Assembly (NCBI GenBank): GCA_004293445.1
Contig: RDYP01000001.1
Span: 62,001 to 126,000, forward strand
From: Verrucomicrobiota bacterium
GTDB lineage: Bacteria; Verrucomicrobiota; Verrucomicrobiia; Verrucomicrobiales; Akkermansiaceae
DNA: 64,000 nt
Reading direction: 5' to 3'
Below the pieces are notes generated by a model. The model was given only the letters and a program-made list of their open reading frames with translations. It was not told the DNA's origin and ran no database searches. The translations under genes were made by a program, and so were the position numbers. Each line of letters starts with the position of its first letter. Position 1 is the stretch's first letter. Positions 34,228-44,300 of this stretch are shown here, piece after piece.

Positions 34228-36258
34228 TCACTCAAAGCGGCCGGAGACACGAAGTTCCGCGATGCGCAGTGGGGCACCGGCTGGGCGTTCGATGCGGATG
34301 AAGCGGGCGCGCGTTCCTGCGGGGAGGTCGATGCTCCATGCTTGGGCTTTGCCGAGGGTGAGCGGTTGGCCTTCGGCGACGGTGGCGACGTCGTTCTTGC
34401 CGCCGAGGGTGAACTCGACACGCAGTTCCTTGGGCAAGTTCGGGGCGGGATCGCTGCCGACGAGTTGGTTTTCGGCGATCAGTGAGAGCGATCCGTCGAC
34501 GATGGATTGGCGGAGCTTGTCGGTGACGTCGGCGATCTGACCGTCCTTGCCGTAGGTCGCCTTCCGGATCACGAGGTCCTGCTGCGGGCTGCCGCTGCAG
34601 GTGGCGACGGTTTTGGCGTCGCGGAAGTCCATGCTGTTGGCGATTTTCAGCACATCTCCCGCGGCCGGGTTGCCCAGTAATTCGATGCGGTTGAGATTGC
34701 ACGGAAGAGCGAGATCGAACCATGCCCATGGGGAAGCGTCGTCTGCTGCGGAGGTCCAAGAGCTCAGGCTCGAGCCGTCGGTGGCCTTGGATGGGTGGCG
34801 GGCGTTGTCCGCGTGGGAGGAAGCGCGGCAGGCCTTCCAGAGGGCGAGGTTGGTGGGTGGCGAATCCTCGGCGACGGCGAGCACGATGACGGTATCGAGC
34901 ACATCCCAGTTGCTGGCGGCGGGAAGTTTCAGGCTGACTCCGTTTTCGTCCTGGCGAAGTTCGACCGGCTTTTTGTCGAGGAGTAGGGCTGCTTTGGAGA
35001 ACTTTCTGCCGTCGGCCGGGGCTGGAAGTTTGAGGGTTTTGGAACCGTCGGTCGGCGGTCTCAGGACGTGGATGTATTCGCGTCGGTCATCGATCGAGCG
35101 CGTCGCGACACCCCAGGCGAGATCGGCGATGCGGGTGCCGGGCGCAGTGGGGTAGGCACTGCTGGGGTAGGTGTTCTTGACGGAGGGCTCGATGGCATCG
35201 ATGAGCTTCCCGGTGCGCTTCATGCGATCGAGCACGCCCGTTTCCCAACCGCCGCCCGCATAGGGTCCGGCGGCCCAAATGACGCCACCGCCGTCGGTGT
35301 TACTACCGGCCTGGAGCACGGTGTAGCGGAACATGGATTCGGGTGAATAGTGGACCCACTTGTTGAAGCCGACTTTGGCGCTGGACTGGGCGGGGCCGTC
35401 CTTTCCTTCGGGGAACGCGGCCCAGAAGATGCTGCCGGTGACGATGGAAATGGGGATTTTGTAGGATTCCCATTGGTCGCCATCGGCGTTGGCAAAGGAG
35501 TGGTTGTAAAAGACCTCTTGGTTGCCGAGGTCGGCGCTGTAAAGGTTGCCGTAGTCGTTTTGCATCATCACGAGGTGAGGATGCTTCGAGGTGATCGTTT
35601 TCCGCAGGCGGGGGTAGTCGATCACCCGATAGCTGTCGGCGGCGCCGCTGCCTTCATCGAGGTAGAGTCCGAGGATGTCTTTGCCATAGCGGTCGACAAG
35701 TTCGCCGTAGGCTTCGTTGATAAAGTCGTTCCACTTGTTGCGGTCCCATTTGTCGAAGTCCGGGTTCGGATGCTGGCCGCGGTACCAACCGGTTTTCGCC
35801 ATGTCTGCGTCGGTGAAGTCGTGCCCGTCACGAGGGTGGGTGTAGAGGAGGACGTCGATGCCTTTTGCTTTACAGGCGCGGATCATGTCACCGATCAGGT
35901 CGCGTTTGGCGGAGTGGCCGGGCAGCCATTTGTCCATGACCTTGCTTGGGTAGAGGACGTTCATCTCGGCGTGCCACGCGGTGAACAGGACGTATTCGAC
36001 CCCCATGGAATCGAGGTCGCGGGCGAAGCCTTCGGCATCGAATCGTGCCGCGAGATCATCGAGGCCGGCGGGCATGGAACCGTCCTTCTTGATGGTGGCG
36101 GAATAGGCATCGCCGCCCCAAACGTAGTGAACGAAGAAGCCGTATTTCATCGATCGGTAGTCGGCCGGCGTTGTGGCAGCGGACTGGGCGCGAAGCGATG
36201 TGAGGGGGCTGACGCAGGCGAGTGCGAGCAGTGCGAGGGAGCGCAGGGATGGAGTCAT
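34228..36258 (-). CDS. Secreted GH29-like protein with C-terminal discoidin-type domain
   Basis: A 676-residue protein with a Sec signal (about 24 residues, ending SLRA). The catalytic barrel resembles alpha-L-fucosidases: YGFFVHYVWGGDAY, YVLFTAWHAEMN, YTHPRDGHDF, then DILGLYLDEGSG with Asp201 as the candidate nucleophile. Residues from about 467 (NLALWKACRASSHAD) form an F5/8 type C carbohydrate-binding-like domain. The fucosidase assignment is by fold; the true substrate may differ. Its start is 5 bp from the end of its paralog. Confidence 0.8.
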   Translation of the reverse strand: MTPSLRSLALLALACVSPLTSLRAQSAATTPADYRSMKYGFFVHYVWGGDAYSATIKKDGSMPAGLDDLAARFDAEGFARDLDSMGVEYVLFTAWHAEMNVLYPSKVMDKWLPGHSAKRDLIGDMIRACKAKGIDVLLYTHPRDGHDFTDADMAKTGWYRGQHPNPDFDKWDRNKWNDFINEAYGELVDRYGKDILGLYLDEGSGAADSYRVIDYPRLRKTITSKHPHLVMMQNDYGNLYSADLGNQEVFYNHSFANADGDQWESYKIPISIVTGSIFWAAFPEGKDGPAQSSAKVGFNKWVHYSPESMFRYTVLQAGSNTDGGGVIWAAGPYAGGGWETGVLDRMKRTGKLIDAIEPSVKNTYPSSAYPTAPGTRIADLAWGVATRSIDDRREYIHVLRPPTDGSKTLKLPAPADGRKFSKAALLLDKKPVELRQDENGVSLKLPAASNWDVLDTVIVLAVAEDSPPTNLALWKACRASSHADNARHPSKATDGSSLSSWTSAADDASPWAWFDLALPCNLNRIELLGNPAAGDVLKIANSMDFRDAKTVATCSGSPQQDLVIRKATYGKDGQIADVTDKLRQSIVDGSLSLIAENQLVGSDPAPNLPKELRVEFTLGGKNDVATVAEGQPLTLGKAQAWSIDLPAGTRARFIRIERPAGAPLRIAELRVSGRFE

Positions 36259-36263
36259 GAAGA

Positions 36264-37625
36264 TTAGCGAGTGGTGCTTGCTTGGAGGCGGATCACGGTG
36301 TGGACGGGGTTCCAAGAGAGCTTGGCGGGGAGGTGGAGGAGGTAGCCGGACTTGTCGACGTCGAGCTGCACCGCTTGGCCGTCGGGGAATCGCGTGGCCT
36401 TTGTGAAGCGGGTGCCGTTGGCCGGCATGCCGAGGCGAAGCTGTGGGCCGGCGGGAGGGTTGAGGATGTGGAGGTAAGTGAATGAGCCGTCCGGTGAATC
36501 GGTGGCGACGCCCCAGTCGACGGCGCGGACTCCCCAGCCGATGTTTTTGAGGGCGGCACCTTTTTGGGTCGGGAAGGCCTTGCTGGCGACGGTGCCCTTG
36601 ATGGAAGGGGCGACAGGCTTCAGGTAGGAGGCGAACTTCGCCATGGTCTCGGTGACGCCGGGCTCCCATCCGCCGCCGACGTAAGGGCCGGCGGCCCATT
36701 GCATGCCACCGCCGTGGGTGTTGGTGCCGGCCTGAAGGACGGTGTAGCGGAACATGTCTTCAGCGGAGTAAACGACGGTGTTGGTGGTGGCAGGTTTGGC
36801 GGCCCACCAGGTGGTGGCGAAGACTGAGGCCACTGGGATGTCCCAAGCAGGCCAGGCCCCGCCGTCGCGGTTCTCGAACTGCTGCCAGTGGTGGTATTCC
36901 TTCACGCCGACATCGCAGGAGTACACGGTGCCGTAGTAGTTCTGCTGGAGGACGAGATGGGGCGCGCGGGATTTGATGGTCTTGCGGAGGCGGGGGTAGT
37001 CGACCACGCGGTGGCTGTCGCCCGCGGAGCTGCCTTCGTCGAGGAAGAGTCCGACGATGTCCTTGCCATATCGATCGACAAGTTCGGCGTAGAGTTCGTT
37101 GGTGAAGTCGTTCCACTTCCGGTAGTCGAACTCCGACCAATCGGGGTCGCCCGGCTGTTTGCCGGTCTTGGCACCCCAGCCGGTGCGAACACGATCTTCG
37201 CCATGCAGGTCATGGCCGTCGCGGGGGTGGGTGTAGAGGACGACGGGGATGCCTTTCGCTTTGCAGGCATCGATCACATCGCGCAAGACGTCGCGTTTGC
37301 AGGTGTGCTCCGGCATTCCCCATTTCTTCATCGTTTCACTGGGGAAGAGCGGGTTGATGTTGGCGTGCCACGCGGTGAAGATCACGTATTCCACCTCCCA
37401 GGCCGCCATGTCGTTGGCGAAGGATTCCGCGTCGAAGGCATCGGCCAGCGCCTCGAAGGACGCGGCGGGCTTGCCATTGCGGTCGACGCTCAGGCCGCCT
37501 TGTCCCGCCCAGACATAGTGGGCGAAGAATCCGACCTTCGACTTCAGGAAATCGGGGTGGATATCGGCGGCGTGGATGCTGCTGGATCCGAGGGTGGCGA
37601 GCAGTGCGATGAGAAGGGACTTCAT
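36264..37625 (-). CDS. Secreted GH29-like protein without binding domain, paralog of the next gene
   Basis: A 453-residue protein with signal peptide MKSLLIALLATLGSSSIHA. It is a clear paralog of the 34228-36258 product: shared VGFFAHYVWAG, YVIFTAWHANIN, YTHPRDGHDL, KDIVGLFLDEGSS (candidate nucleophile Asp196), DMFRYTVLQAGTNTHGGG. It stops before the discoidin-like part. Its ATG overlaps the stop of the large hydrolase gene (ATGA), so the row is one operon. Tandem duplication followed by divergence is likely. Confidence 0.82.
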   Translation of the reverse strand: MKSLLIALLATLGSSSIHAADIHPDFLKSKVGFFAHYVWAGQGGLSVDRNGKPAASFEALADAFDAESFANDMAAWEVEYVIFTAWHANINPLFPSETMKKWGMPEHTCKRDVLRDVIDACKAKGIPVVLYTHPRDGHDLHGEDRVRTGWGAKTGKQPGDPDWSEFDYRKWNDFTNELYAELVDRYGKDIVGLFLDEGSSAGDSHRVVDYPRLRKTIKSRAPHLVLQQNYYGTVYSCDVGVKEYHHWQQFENRDGGAWPAWDIPVASVFATTWWAAKPATTNTVVYSAEDMFRYTVLQAGTNTHGGGMQWAAGPYVGGGWEPGVTETMAKFASYLKPVAPSIKGTVASKAFPTQKGAALKNIGWGVRAVDWGVATDSPDGSFTYLHILNPPAGPQLRLGMPANGTRFTKATRFPDGQAVQLDVDKSGYLLHLPAKLSWNPVHTVIRLQASTTR

Positions 37626-40600
37626 GGCGTCGCGAAGAGTCGGACCGGGCCGAAGAGGCCGGAGGGAGTTTGATGTTCGAAGGCGTAGGGGGAGGGATTT
37701 CCCACGCTGTAGTGATTGGCGAGGGTGTTGGCCACGGTGACGGCAAGTCGGTTGGTGCCGGGCTTGACGAAGGGTCCGAGTTCGCAGGTCCAAGGGGGGG
37801 CGATCAGGGTGGCCGCGAGTTGTCCGTTGATGTGGATCTCTGCGGTGGCGTTGAGCTCGCCGAGGTCGAGGGTGATGCGTGGGGTGGCATCCGTGACGGT
37901 GAAGTCGCACGAATAGGTGGCTGCGCCGGAGTAGCTGGCGAGACCATGTTGGCACCAGTCGCCGAGATCGATGATGCCTTGTCCGCAATCGAAGCGGACT
38001 GGCTCCGGCAGGGCGTCGCCTGCGCGGGATTCGGCGGGTGCATCAACGTGCAGGGCGAGCGCGGCGCACTTGGCGAGAGGCGCGGGGAGGTGGCAGCGGT
38101 GCTGATGGATCCCATCGTCGGAAACGCTCAGGGTCTCCAGCGGCAGTGGCTGACCGTCGAGCCACAAGCGGGCCGGGCCGCGAGTGGTGATGCGGGCGCT
38201 CTGGAAGCCCGGCGGGCTATCGAAGCGGAAGCGGATGCCGCGTCGATCGGGTGAGGCGGGGAGTGTGGGACGCGGAGCATGGGGATCTGAAAATCCACGG
38301 AGGCTCAGCTCGGGTGCGGGGGCGTCACTGAAGCGGAAGAAGGCGCGGGTGCGCTGTCCGGCGGGTTGGACGAGTCGGATCAGCAGGGAGTTGTCGCCAG
38401 CATGAAGCGATGCCTTCGTCGTGCGGGGTTCGCATTCGTAGTGTGGGATGTTCCAAGGTGCGTAGGCGCCGGGCGGGAGGGCATGATCTTGGGCGAGGGT
38501 TTCGCGGCCATTGAACCAAGCCCGATAAGCGCAGCGTCCTCCCATCTCGAAGATCGTCTCGCGGCTGGTGGGCGAGTGGATGCAGGTGCGCAGGAACCAG
38601 ACGCTGCCGGGTGTCTCGTCGAGAAAGTCGAGGAATTCATCGGGCACGGTACCTTTGAGGCCGTGGGGACCGCTGAGCCAGTCGGTGAGGAAGGGGTCGC
38701 GCTCGATGCCGTAGCGGAGTGAGAAGGCGTAGGATTGCCAGGCCGGTCGATCGGCGGGTTCGGGGCCGCCTTGGACCAGCCAGTTCTCGATTTCGGTGAG
38801 ATCGCTGTCCGGTGGGAAGGGGCCGATGAATTCGAGCCGGGGGCCGAAGGAGAAAGTGGTTTCGGGCCAACTGGAATCGTCGAAGTCGGCAGCCGTCCAG
38901 GAGGAGTCGTCATCGAAGGCGTCGGCGTGGCGGAAGCGACGTGCCTGCGCGCCCAAGAGTTCATCGGTAGGTGGCAGGCTGAAATCGCCGAAGCGGTTGT
39001 CCAAGGTCGGGTGAGCAAGAAATTCCCAAGGACCATCGAGGGTATCCAGCAGCGAGGAGTCCGCGGGTGCGGGCTGGGGGATGCTGTTGAGGTCTTCGCG
39101 GTGATGAATGACGAGCAACTTCGACTCGCGGGCGGCGAATGTGAGCGGCAGGTCGAGCCTCGCGGGCTCGATATCGCCGGTCCACGCGTTCCAGAGTTCG
39201 GCTTCGCCATGGTCGCGCGGTTTTAGTGCGGTCGTGACGGGATGGGCTGCTGGATTGAAAAGGTAGAAGAGCTCCTTGTCGCCGAGGTGGCGGTGGAGGA
39301 CCTGGAGAGGAGTGGTGGAGATCAGGTCGCGATCGATCGATGCGTCGATGGCATCCAGCACCTTGTCGCGTCCGAAAGGAATGAACAAAGCCTTGCCGCC
39401 GCCGGGGTGGGACTTGGTGAGGGCGGAGCTTTCGCTGCTACTGCCGAAGATTTCCGAGACGAGGGCATCGAGCACCGGATCTTCGCGTCCAGCGCGATCG
39501 CTGGCTGTCGGCAGTCGGCCATAAGCGATGACGAGGCCGCCTGCGCGAACGAAATCGCGCGCCTTTTCCAAAGTGGAAAAGCGGACCGCGGCCATGGCGG
39601 GGAGGAGGAGCACGCGGTAGGCGGAACCGGCGACGTGCAGGGCGGCATCGGTCGGCGTGGCACGTTCGAGCGATTCGAAGTCGATGAAGTCAAAGTCGCA
39701 GTTGCGGTCGAAGAGGTGTTTGCCGAGGTTGAAGGCGCTATCTTCCGGTTGCGGGTCGCGACTTTCCTCGCCGCCGAGGCTTTCGTTGGCGACGTGGGCG
39801 ATGATGGCATTGATCGCGGGATCGGCGGGTTCGGCATCGAGGGCGGCGATCGGATAAACGATGGCGACGTCGCAGCGGCGGACGCCCTGGGAGAGGATCC
39901 AGCTGAGTCGGGTGAACCAGTCGTTGAGAGATTTTCCGTGCTGCCAGTAAGGTTGGCGGAAGTGGAAGTCGGGCGGTGCCCATTCCCACCATCCTCCGAG
40001 GGTGGAGTAATAGAGGCCGTGGAGGTTCACGACCGTCGCGCCGTAGGCGAAGTCTTCCTGGATGGCGGCGACGACGTCGGCGGGAGTGGTGCCCCAGCCG
40101 CTGGAGTGGAAGGCTTCGATCCAGACGCGTGGGCGCTGGTAGAGGTGGGCGATGGAGCTGTTGACTTTGAGGCCTTTGAAGGCACGCGCGCCTTGGAGCT
40201 TCGGGTCGTCGCAGCCGGGCGCGGAATACCAGCGCATGGCGCGGAAATAGTCGCCGTAGTGCGCACGGCCTTGCGCGATGCGGCCGCGGCCGCAGTTGTC
40301 GTGGCCGAAGGTGGTGCCACGGGTCTCGTGCCATTCGAAAATCGGCTTGAAGTAGCATTCTTCCGCGCGGGCGCTGACGAGGTCGGCGAAGTCGAGCCGG
40401 ATCTTCTCGGTGCGGGGGCCGAGGTCATGCCAAAGCGCTGGCAGCAAGGGCGCGAGATCGTAGCCTTTGGCGGAGGCGAAGGTATCGAGCAAGTGGTTCG
40501 ACCAGAAGGGCATGCGGCAGCCGAAGTCGAGTTCGTCCTGAAAGAAGAGATTCAGGGTCTTGCCGACCTCGCCGGGGCACTCGCGTTCGAAAGGCGCGTA

Positions 40601-41254
40601 AAGTTTTTCGATCGCGAGCGTGCCTGAGTCGGGATGGAGGGGATCGAAGGAATTGAGTCGAGCGAAGACGAGGGCGACGAACCAATCGCCGGCCGGTGCG
40701 GACCAGTGGAGTGCGCCATTTTCGATGGTGTTGGAGAGGGAAAGTGGGGAATCGATGACCACCGTTCCGTTTTCGATCGGGTAGGCCCAGGCTCCGACGA
40801 TGTGGGTGGCGGGCTCGGCGGCGAGTTGGATCGTCGACCCATCCTTGGCGGTGGCCGCGACGCAGCTTAGCTGACCGCCTTGCATGCCGGGGGTGTCGCG
40901 GCCGATCGCTTTGAGGATGGGCTCGACCAGCGTGTAGTCCTGGAAGCCGGTGTGCATGCCTCGTTCGCGGCTGGCGCCGAGGAACCAGCGGAAAAGGTCC
41001 CACCAGGCGGGGGAGAAGAGCTTGGGGTCGCCGGGATCGTTGCTGCCGTCGGGGTTGTGGGGGTAGCTGATGACGGTCTGGCGGACGCCCTTTTCACGGA
41101 GCTGGTCGAGCTGCCAAGCGATGCGGTCGCGATCGAGCGTCTCGCCGGCCCACCAGTAGAAAGGCACGGGGCCGTGGGAGGCTGGCGGGCGCAAGAAAGA
41201 GGCGTGCAAATCGGAATCGCTGGCGAGCCGCGAATGGGCGTGGGTGGAAGGCAT
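37622..41254 (-). CDS. Large glycoside hydrolase with jelly-roll domains, no signal peptide
   Basis: A 1210-residue protein of the GH106-like / jelly-roll glycosylhydrolase group. The N-terminal barrel contains PFYWWAGETLDRDRIAWQL, NLFFQDELDFGCRMPFWS and YFRAMRWYSAPGCDDP. Further on there are galactose-binding-like beta domains; the last (NATAEIHINGQL, GTNRLAVTVANTLANHYS) ends near the C-terminus. No hydrophobic leader follows ATG 41254, so it should act in the cytoplasm on imported sugars. The frame is open to 41305 but with no leader either. A rhamnosidase activity is possible, not shown. Confidence 0.75.
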   Translation of the reverse strand: MPSTHAHSRLASDSDLHASFLRPPASHGPVPFYWWAGETLDRDRIAWQLDQLREKGVRQTVISYPHNPDGSNDPGDPKLFSPAWWDLFRWFLGASRERGMHTGFQDYTLVEPILKAIGRDTPGMQGGQLSCVAATAKDGSTIQLAAEPATHIVGAWAYPIENGTVVIDSPLSLSNTIENGALHWSAPAGDWFVALVFARLNSFDPLHPDSGTLAIEKLYAPFERECPGEVGKTLNLFFQDELDFGCRMPFWSNHLLDTFASAKGYDLAPLLPALWHDLGPRTEKIRLDFADLVSARAEECYFKPIFEWHETRGTTFGHDNCGRGRIAQGRAHYGDYFRAMRWYSAPGCDDPKLQGARAFKGLKVNSSIAHLYQRPRVWIEAFHSSGWGTTPADVVAAIQEDFAYGATVVNLHGLYYSTLGGWWEWAPPDFHFRQPYWQHGKSLNDWFTRLSWILSQGVRRCDVAIVYPIAALDAEPADPAINAIIAHVANESLGGEESRDPQPEDSAFNLGKHLFDRNCDFDFIDFESLERATPTDAALHVAGSAYRVLLLPAMAAVRFSTLEKARDFVRAGGLVIAYGRLPTASDRAGREDPVLDALVSEIFGSSSESSALTKSHPGGGKALFIPFGRDKVLDAIDASIDRDLISTTPLQVLHRHLGDKELFYLFNPAAHPVTTALKPRDHGEAELWNAWTGDIEPARLDLPLTFAARESKLLVIHHREDLNSIPQPAPADSSLLDTLDGPWEFLAHPTLDNRFGDFSLPPTDELLGAQARRFRHADAFDDDSSWTAADFDDSSWPETTFSFGPRLEFIGPFPPDSDLTEIENWLVQGGPEPADRPAWQSYAFSLRYGIERDPFLTDWLSGPHGLKGTVPDEFLDFLDETPGSVWFLRTCIHSPTSRETIFEMGGRCAYRAWFNGRETLAQDHALPPGAYAPWNIPHYECEPRTTKASLHAGDNSLLIRLVQPAGQRTRAFFRFSDAPAPELSLRGFSDPHAPRPTLPASPDRRGIRFRFDSPPGFQSARITTRGPARLWLDGQPLPLETLSVSDDGIHQHRCHLPAPLAKCAALALHVDAPAESRAGDALPEPVRFDCGQGIIDLGDWCQHGLASYSGAATYSCDFTVTDATPRITLDLGELNATAEIHINGQLAATLIAPPWTCELGPFVKPGTNRLAVTVANTLANHYSVGNPSPYAFEHQTPSGLFGPVRLFATP

Positions 41255-41385
41255 GGATGAAAGCGTCTGGTGGGTCGAACCGCCAGCGGCATCGGAGGCT
41301 GGCACAAATCTGGGCCTGACCCCATGGAAGAATCCCTCGTTTTCTTGGACTTTTCCGGTGGGATTTCGGGCTCGGCTGCGCTGCT

Positions 41386-44300
41386 TTACCTCAGCTCAAG
41401 CTCCTTGGGAAAGCTTAGAACGACTGGGCCGAGGAGTCCGGAGGGACGGAGTGGTTCGTTCTTTTTCCACAGCGGGAAGGTGACGAAAGACCTCCGTCCG
41501 GTCGGGCTGGTTTCCCCGTTGATCAGCCATTTCGGCCAGTCTGTGAGGACCCCCGAGGGATCCCTTGGACTGTCTTCGGGCAGGGCGGCGTCTCCGATCA
41601 AGCGATTGACCCAGAGGTTGACGACTGAGATTTCAAGCAAGTTCTCGCCGGGGATGAGGGCCTTTGTGAGGTCGATGCGGTAGGGGGCCTTCCAGAGGGT
41701 GCCCAGTTCACGGCCATTGAGACGAACTTTAGCCATCACTTCGACGCGGCCGAGATCGAGCAGGACTGCGTCATGGTCGTTTGGCAGGGTGAAGCGCGTT
41801 TGATAGCTGGCGATGCCTGAGAAGTGGCGGACGGCGGGGTCGGGGTGGCGGCTCCAGGAGATCAGTTCGGTTAGGACGAGGGGGCTAGCGATGCCACTAT
41901 CGGCGGGGAAACTCAGGGTCCAAGGGCCGGTGAGAGTTTTAAGAGGAGCTGGATTGACCGTTTCGCGGTGTTGGCTGCCGTCGCTGAAAGTGATGTCGTA
42001 GCGGCCCGGGGCGTGGGCAAGCAGGGCGCGGCTGCCGTCCGGGTGTGGGATGGTTTCGAGCGGAAGAACCGGCAGGCGTCGGTCGTCGGGCAAAGGCTTG
42101 CCGGTGGCGATCCAGTCGCGCAGGGCGGGCTCGTCGAGGACAGGAGCGAAGGCGTCGAAGCGGCCGAGTTGTCCGCGGAAAATGCTGTCATTGCCATCTT
42201 CGAAACCGATGGGGCAGTGAACTTCGAAGGGCCCCTTGAGGCCGGTGCGGACTTTTCGACCGTTGAGGTAAAGAGTCGGCTGATTGTCGTGGTAGCTCAC
42301 CGCGACGTGCGTCCAGCGATCGATGCGGGCGGGATGGACCAGAAGGGCGGGGAAGTGGCCGCCGGCGTGTTCGTGGATGACGACTCCATTGCGACCGATC
42401 GAGAGTCCGCTGAAGGCATGGCCCGGGGGGAGCAGGCGGTGGGCGGGCGGAGGGAAGATGGCATCATTGCGGCGTTGAGAGAGGCTGGCGAAGCCGCGCG
42501 GGGTTTCGGCGGGGAGTTCGATGTCGGTTTCCGGTTTGATCCAGCAGGCGTAGGTGAAGGAGCGGCTGGCTTTGAGTGCGGTCGGGCTGGCTGCCGGTGT
42601 GGGCAGGAGGGTGCGTCCGTCGAGGCTGGCCGCGGTGATCGATGGCTGGAGGGGTGGGCCGGGTCGAAAGACGACGAAGGCGGAGCCGTCGTGGCCAAAG
42701 GGGATCGCGGCGCGGACCCTCCCTGCAGCGCTTGGCGTGATATCGAGCGGGCGAAGCGTTCCGCTTTCAGGATCCCAGAGTTCGGCCCGTTTTCCGGTGA
42801 CGCGGAATTCGCAGGATCGGATGGCGGGCTGTCCTGCCGCGGCGAGGAAGTAGAGATCGAGCTCTCCGGTTGAGCGGTGGGTCCAGCCGAGTTCTGGCGG
42901 ACCGGTGAAGTCGGGCTGAATGCCGAGGCGGCGCAGGGCTTCGGCGGCTGAGATGCCTCGGAAAACGCGACCTTTGCCGAAGCGTCGTTCCTGTTCTCCC
43001 GTGTGGCCCCAGAGTTCGGCTGCAAGTTCTTTCAACTCGATATCCGACCGGGGTAGGTCGGAAAGTCCCGGGGTGGCGAGCGGTGGTTCGCCCAAGAGCG
43101 CGGCGCCCTCCTTCACCAAGTGGTGGAGTTTTTGCAGGCGAGCGAGGGTCATGGTGCCGTGATGATCCACGGACAACAAAGGGTAGCTTGGCTGGCCGGG
43201 AAGGGCGGGACGACCATCGCGAATCTCGAGGAGTTGGAAGTTCTCAGGACCGCAGGCGTCGTAGTCGTGGCCCGGGATCGGCTTGTGCTCGAAGCGGTGA
43301 AGGGGTTCCTCCGGGACCAGCGCGAGGACATCGGCGACGCCACGTCCTTGGCGTAGCATAAGTTGGCAGCGAGCGAGGTAATCGTGCCATGGTTGCGACC
43401 ACTCCCACCAAGTTTGGGTGCTATCGTAGTGCTGGCCCCACTTGCCCATGGTCATGCCGGGTGCGGCTTGAGGAAAGCGCTGCATGGCGAAGCGGTGGAT
43501 TTGCAGGCGGTTCGCGCCGAGGCAGAAGGCGCGGTCGCCGATGGGCTTGAGCGTCGCGGGGTGGGCGAGCCAGCGTTCTGTTTCAGAAGCGGTGAAGGCT
43601 TCCGCGCCGACGATGGATTTCCCCATTAGCTTGGCGGTGGAGGCGGCGGCCTTGATGGTCAGGCTGTAGTCATTCGGCTGGAAGGGATGGCTCCAGAACT
43701 CGCCGGTCGGCTCGTCGCAGTGCCGGGCGGCATCGAGGTCGTGGCCGGTGGTAATGTAGGCCTGAACGGCGAGCTTCAGATCGTGCTCACGACAGAGGCG
43801 ATGCATCTCGGCCCAGAAGTTCTCGGCAACCAACTCGGAGACCGTTTGACGAAGATCGTAGAGGAAGCGCTCGCTGGTCTGGAGGTCGGACACGACACGT
43901 CCTGTTAGAATCGGAAGATAGGGGGTGATTTCATAGCCGCGGCGGCGGAGGAATTCCTCCGGCATCCTTTCGGTCCAGTTTTGGCCACCGGCTTCCCAGC
44001 TATCGACGAAGAAGCCGTGGAAGGTCTTGCCCGCGGAAGGTCCGGCCAGGCGGATCATCCGACGCATCACGTGGTCAAAGTGGGTGCCGATACCGCGTTT
44101 ATCGAGCTTGTCGCATTCCGGGCCGAGGGCTTCCGGGGTGGCGGGAAGGGTTTTCTGACCGGTCCAGGTGTGTCCGATGCGAAGCAGGGTCCAGTGGCCG
44201 GGTGGGGCATCCCAGCGAAGGGTGCCGTCGGGGGACATTTTTTTGGTGAGATCGATGACCTGTTCTCGCGGGATGCAGCGGTCAGCGGGCAATTTTTCTT

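Noticed and set aside
35350-36267. Open frame of 305 codons on the plus strand
   Set aside because: Antisense to the first GH29-like gene; Val/Gly/Glu-rich, no motif.
39242-40627. Open frame of 461 codons on the plus strand
   Set aside because: Antisense to the 1210-residue hydrolase; Glu/Val/Gly-rich sequence without motifs.
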